Origin: an uncultured Megasphaera sp.
GTDB lineage: Bacteria > Bacillota > Negativicutes > Veillonellales > Megasphaeraceae
NCBI GenBank assembly: GCA_900554215.1
Contig: USGG01000004.1
Location: 1-64,000 of the forward strand
DNA: 64,000 bases
Reading direction: 5' to 3'
The translations under genes were made by a program, and so were the position numbers. Of the stretch, positions 62,541 to 64,000 are shown piece after piece. The notes beneath the pieces were generated by a model. The model was not told the DNA's origin and searched no databases. It saw nothing but the letters and a program-made list of their open reading frames with translations. Each line of letters starts with the position of its first letter. Position 1 is the stretch's first letter.

Positions 62541-63932
62541 ATGGATCAGAAAATTATTGAACGGTTGCAGGCCATTTGCGGAGAAAAATATGTATTTGTA
62601 CAGGATGACGACGTCAGCAGATACTTATACGATGAAACGGAAGAATTAGTTCGTCCCGAAGCAGAACCTGATTGTGTCGTTGTTCGTCCGGGTACTAATG
62701 AAGAAGTTTCAGAAATCTTAAAGCTCGCCAATGAAATGCTGTTTCCTGTAATTCCTCGCGGCGGCGGTACAGGTGCCTGCGGTGCCGTTATTCCGACACA
62801 GCCAAGCGTTATTATGTCGATGGAACGGTTTGACAAGATTTTGGAAGTCGATAAAATCGGCATGATGGTTACGGCGCAGACTGGCGTAACGTTGTATCAG
62901 CTTAACGAATATTTAGATAAAGAGGTTCATGAATTATACTTCCCCTGTCATCCTGGTGACGAAGGTGCGCAGCTCGGCGGCTTAGCTGTTGAAAATGCCG
63001 GCGGCGTCCGCGCTGTAAAACACGGGATTATGAGAAGCTATGTAAAAGGCTTAAAGGTGTGTCTGCCGTCTGGTGAAATCGTTCAGTTAGGCGGAAAACT
63101 GCTGAAAAATAACATGGGCTATGATTTAATGCACCTCATTGTCGGTTCGGAAGGCACATTGTGCGTCGTGTTGGAAGTTACTTTTAAACTTCATCCCAGA
63201 CTGGAACATACGGGCACGATGGTTATGTCCTTTGCCAATCCGAAAGACGCAGTTAACTGTGTATCGGCTGTACAGGTCGCTGGAATTGTTCCCTTAGCTG
63301 TTGAATATATGGACCGCTCTATTGCATTGAAGACGGGCGAAGAAATCAGCAAGACTTGGCCGCTGAAAGACGAAGGCAAAGTAGATATTATCTACATGCT
63401 GGAAGGCAAGGATGAAGATGAAGTCTATGATACGGCTGAAAAGATTGATGCTATATCTTCGGAAAATGGCGCTATCAACTGCATTATTGCTGAAAGCAAG
63501 AAGGATCAGAAGACCATTTTGGATATCCGCTCGGCAATGTATGAAGTATTTAAACCGTATTTCGTAGATTCGCTGGATACGGCAGTTCCCGTATGCCACG
63601 TCAATGAATTGCTGGCTGATTTTGATGAAATCGCTAAGAAATACGGATCGACAACACCGCGCGTAGGTCACGTTGCCGACGGTAACTTCCATAACTTTAT
63701 CCTTCGCGACGAGGAAGGCAATGTACCGAGCTGGGCTGATGACATGCGGAAAGATTTTTATGAAGCTGCTTTGAAATACGGCGGAACCATTACGGCAGAG
63801 CATGGTACCGGCAAGACCAGAAAACCGTACATGAATTTACAGTATTCACCGACAGTTATGCAGATTATGAAAGGGATTAAACATGCGTTTGACCCGAATA
63901 ACATTCTGAATCCGGGCTGCGTATTCGACTAA
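62541..63932 (+). CDS. FAD-linked D-2-hydroxyacid dehydrogenase (GlcD family), second copy
   Basis: 463 residues: FAD_binding_4 domain with 'PRGGGTGACGAVIPTQPSVI', 'CHPGDEGAQLGGLAVENAGGVRAVKHG' and 'LIVGSEGTLCVVLEVTFKL', then the FAD-oxidase C-terminal domain with 'VGHVADGNFHNFI' and 'ITAEHGTGKTRKPYM'. Start 62541 follows AAGGAG by 9 bases; an ATG nine codons upstream overlaps that site. It differs from the 18834 enzyme in residues around the flavin (PRGGGTGACG against PRSAGSGVACG), so a distinct substrate is likely. It may make the 2-oxoacid used by the oxidoreductases. 52 bases after the MFS gene, probably one transcript. Confidence 0.85.
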   Translation: MDQKIIERLQAICGEKYVFVQDDDVSRYLYDETEELVRPEAEPDCVVVRPGTNEEVSEILKLANEMLFPVIPRGGGTGACGAVIPTQPSVIMSMERFDKILEVDKIGMMVTAQTGVTLYQLNEYLDKEVHELYFPCHPGDEGAQLGGLAVENAGGVRAVKHGIMRSYVKGLKVCLPSGEIVQLGGKLLKNNMGYDLMHLIVGSEGTLCVVLEVTFKLHPRLEHTGTMVMSFANPKDAVNCVSAVQVAGIVPLAVEYMDRSIALKTGEEISKTWPLKDEGKVDIIYMLEGKDEDEVYDTAEKIDAISSENGAINCIIAESKKDQKTILDIRSAMYEVFKPYFVDSLDTAVPVCHVNELLADFDEIAKKYGSTTPRVGHVADGNFHNFILRDEEGNVPSWADDMRKDFYEAALKYGGTITAEHGTGKTRKPYMNLQYSPTVMQIMKGIKHAFDPNNILNPGCVFD

Positions 63933-63960
63933 GTTTCCTATTCACCCTCATATCGCTTTG

Positions 63961-63996
63961 CGCCTATATAATAGAACATCGTTCTGTATATAGGCG
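63961..63996. promoter_or_regulatory. fourth AGAAC-type palindrome at the right edge
   Basis: AGAAC-ATC-GTTCT (63973-63985) inside a larger inverted repeat CGCCTATATA (63961-63970) with TATATAGGCG (63987-63996). TATAAT at 63967-63972 lies in its left arm. Any gene it controls is outside the window. Confidence 0.65.
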
Positions 63997-64000
63997 TAAA

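Noticed and set aside
1..64000. tRNA, rRNA, prophage, insertion sequence or replication origin
   Set aside because: No cloverleaf with CCA-like end, rRNA core sequence, transposase, integrase or DnaA-box cluster was noticed by eye; a covariance-model scan would be needed to exclude small RNA genes.

Overview
The window reads as chromosomal DNA (roughly 50-55% GC) from a diderm Firmicute of the class Negativicutes, most likely Megasphaera or a close relative. Three things point there. Firmicutes-type control is present (PyrR attenuator, SAM-I riboswitch, ARG box). There is an outer-membrane two-partner secretion locus whose exoprotein resembles the LktA family. The energy metabolism uses 2-oxoacid:ferredoxin oxidoreductases, CoA transfer and FAD-linked D-2-hydroxyacid dehydrogenases. 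No rRNA, tRNA, CRISPR array or insertion sequence was seen.

1-14 kb is biosynthetic: the tail of a copper-amine-oxidase-N-domain protein; a pyrB-pyrC-carA-carB operon behind a PyrR attenuator with two PyrR-type boxes; an ArgR-controlled argC-argJ-like-argB-argD operon whose argJ is short and lacks the catalytic motif; and an ornithine decarboxylase. 14-25 kb holds metF and a riboswitch-controlled metQ (minus strand), a C_GCAxxG_C_C protein, an ABC-F ATPase, a GlcD-type dehydrogenase behind a folded leader, a small XRE regulator, dapL-ychF (minus) and two flavodoxin-like proteins. Between those two flavoproteins, too short for routine ORF calling, lies a candidate type I toxin-antitoxin locus laid out like the enterococcal par system: a 35-codon hydrophobic peptide gene and a convergent small RNA share a terminator and a direct repeat.

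25-48 kb is a surface-protein region. A LuxR-type regulator (minus) is split by a run of ten G/C pairs, the signature of slipped-strand phase variation; it is out of frame here. It is divergent from a TpsB outer-membrane transporter gene, followed by a 17.4-kb gene for a 5813-residue secreted filamentous adhesin and a small YbjN-like protein. The divergent intergenic region carries three copies of an AAAGTATAT element. A decayed relative of the toxin-antitoxin locus follows the YbjN-like gene.

48-64 kb is catabolic: a P-loop protein with a four-subunit 2-oxoacid:ferredoxin oxidoreductase (VorDBAC type), an aminotransferase, an MFS carrier, an amino-acid permease, an IclR regulator, an acyl-CoA:acetate-type CoA-transferase, a second four-subunit oxidoreductase, a second MFS carrier and a second FAD-linked D-2-hydroxyacid dehydrogenase. 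Palindromes of the form AGAAC-N3-GTTCT recur at four places in this region, three of them in front of genes of the set, suggesting one IclR-controlled regulon. A consistent reading is uptake of an amino acid or its 2-hydroxy/2-oxo acid, conversion to the 2-oxoacid, ferredoxin-dependent oxidation to acyl-CoA, and release of the acid by CoA transfer.
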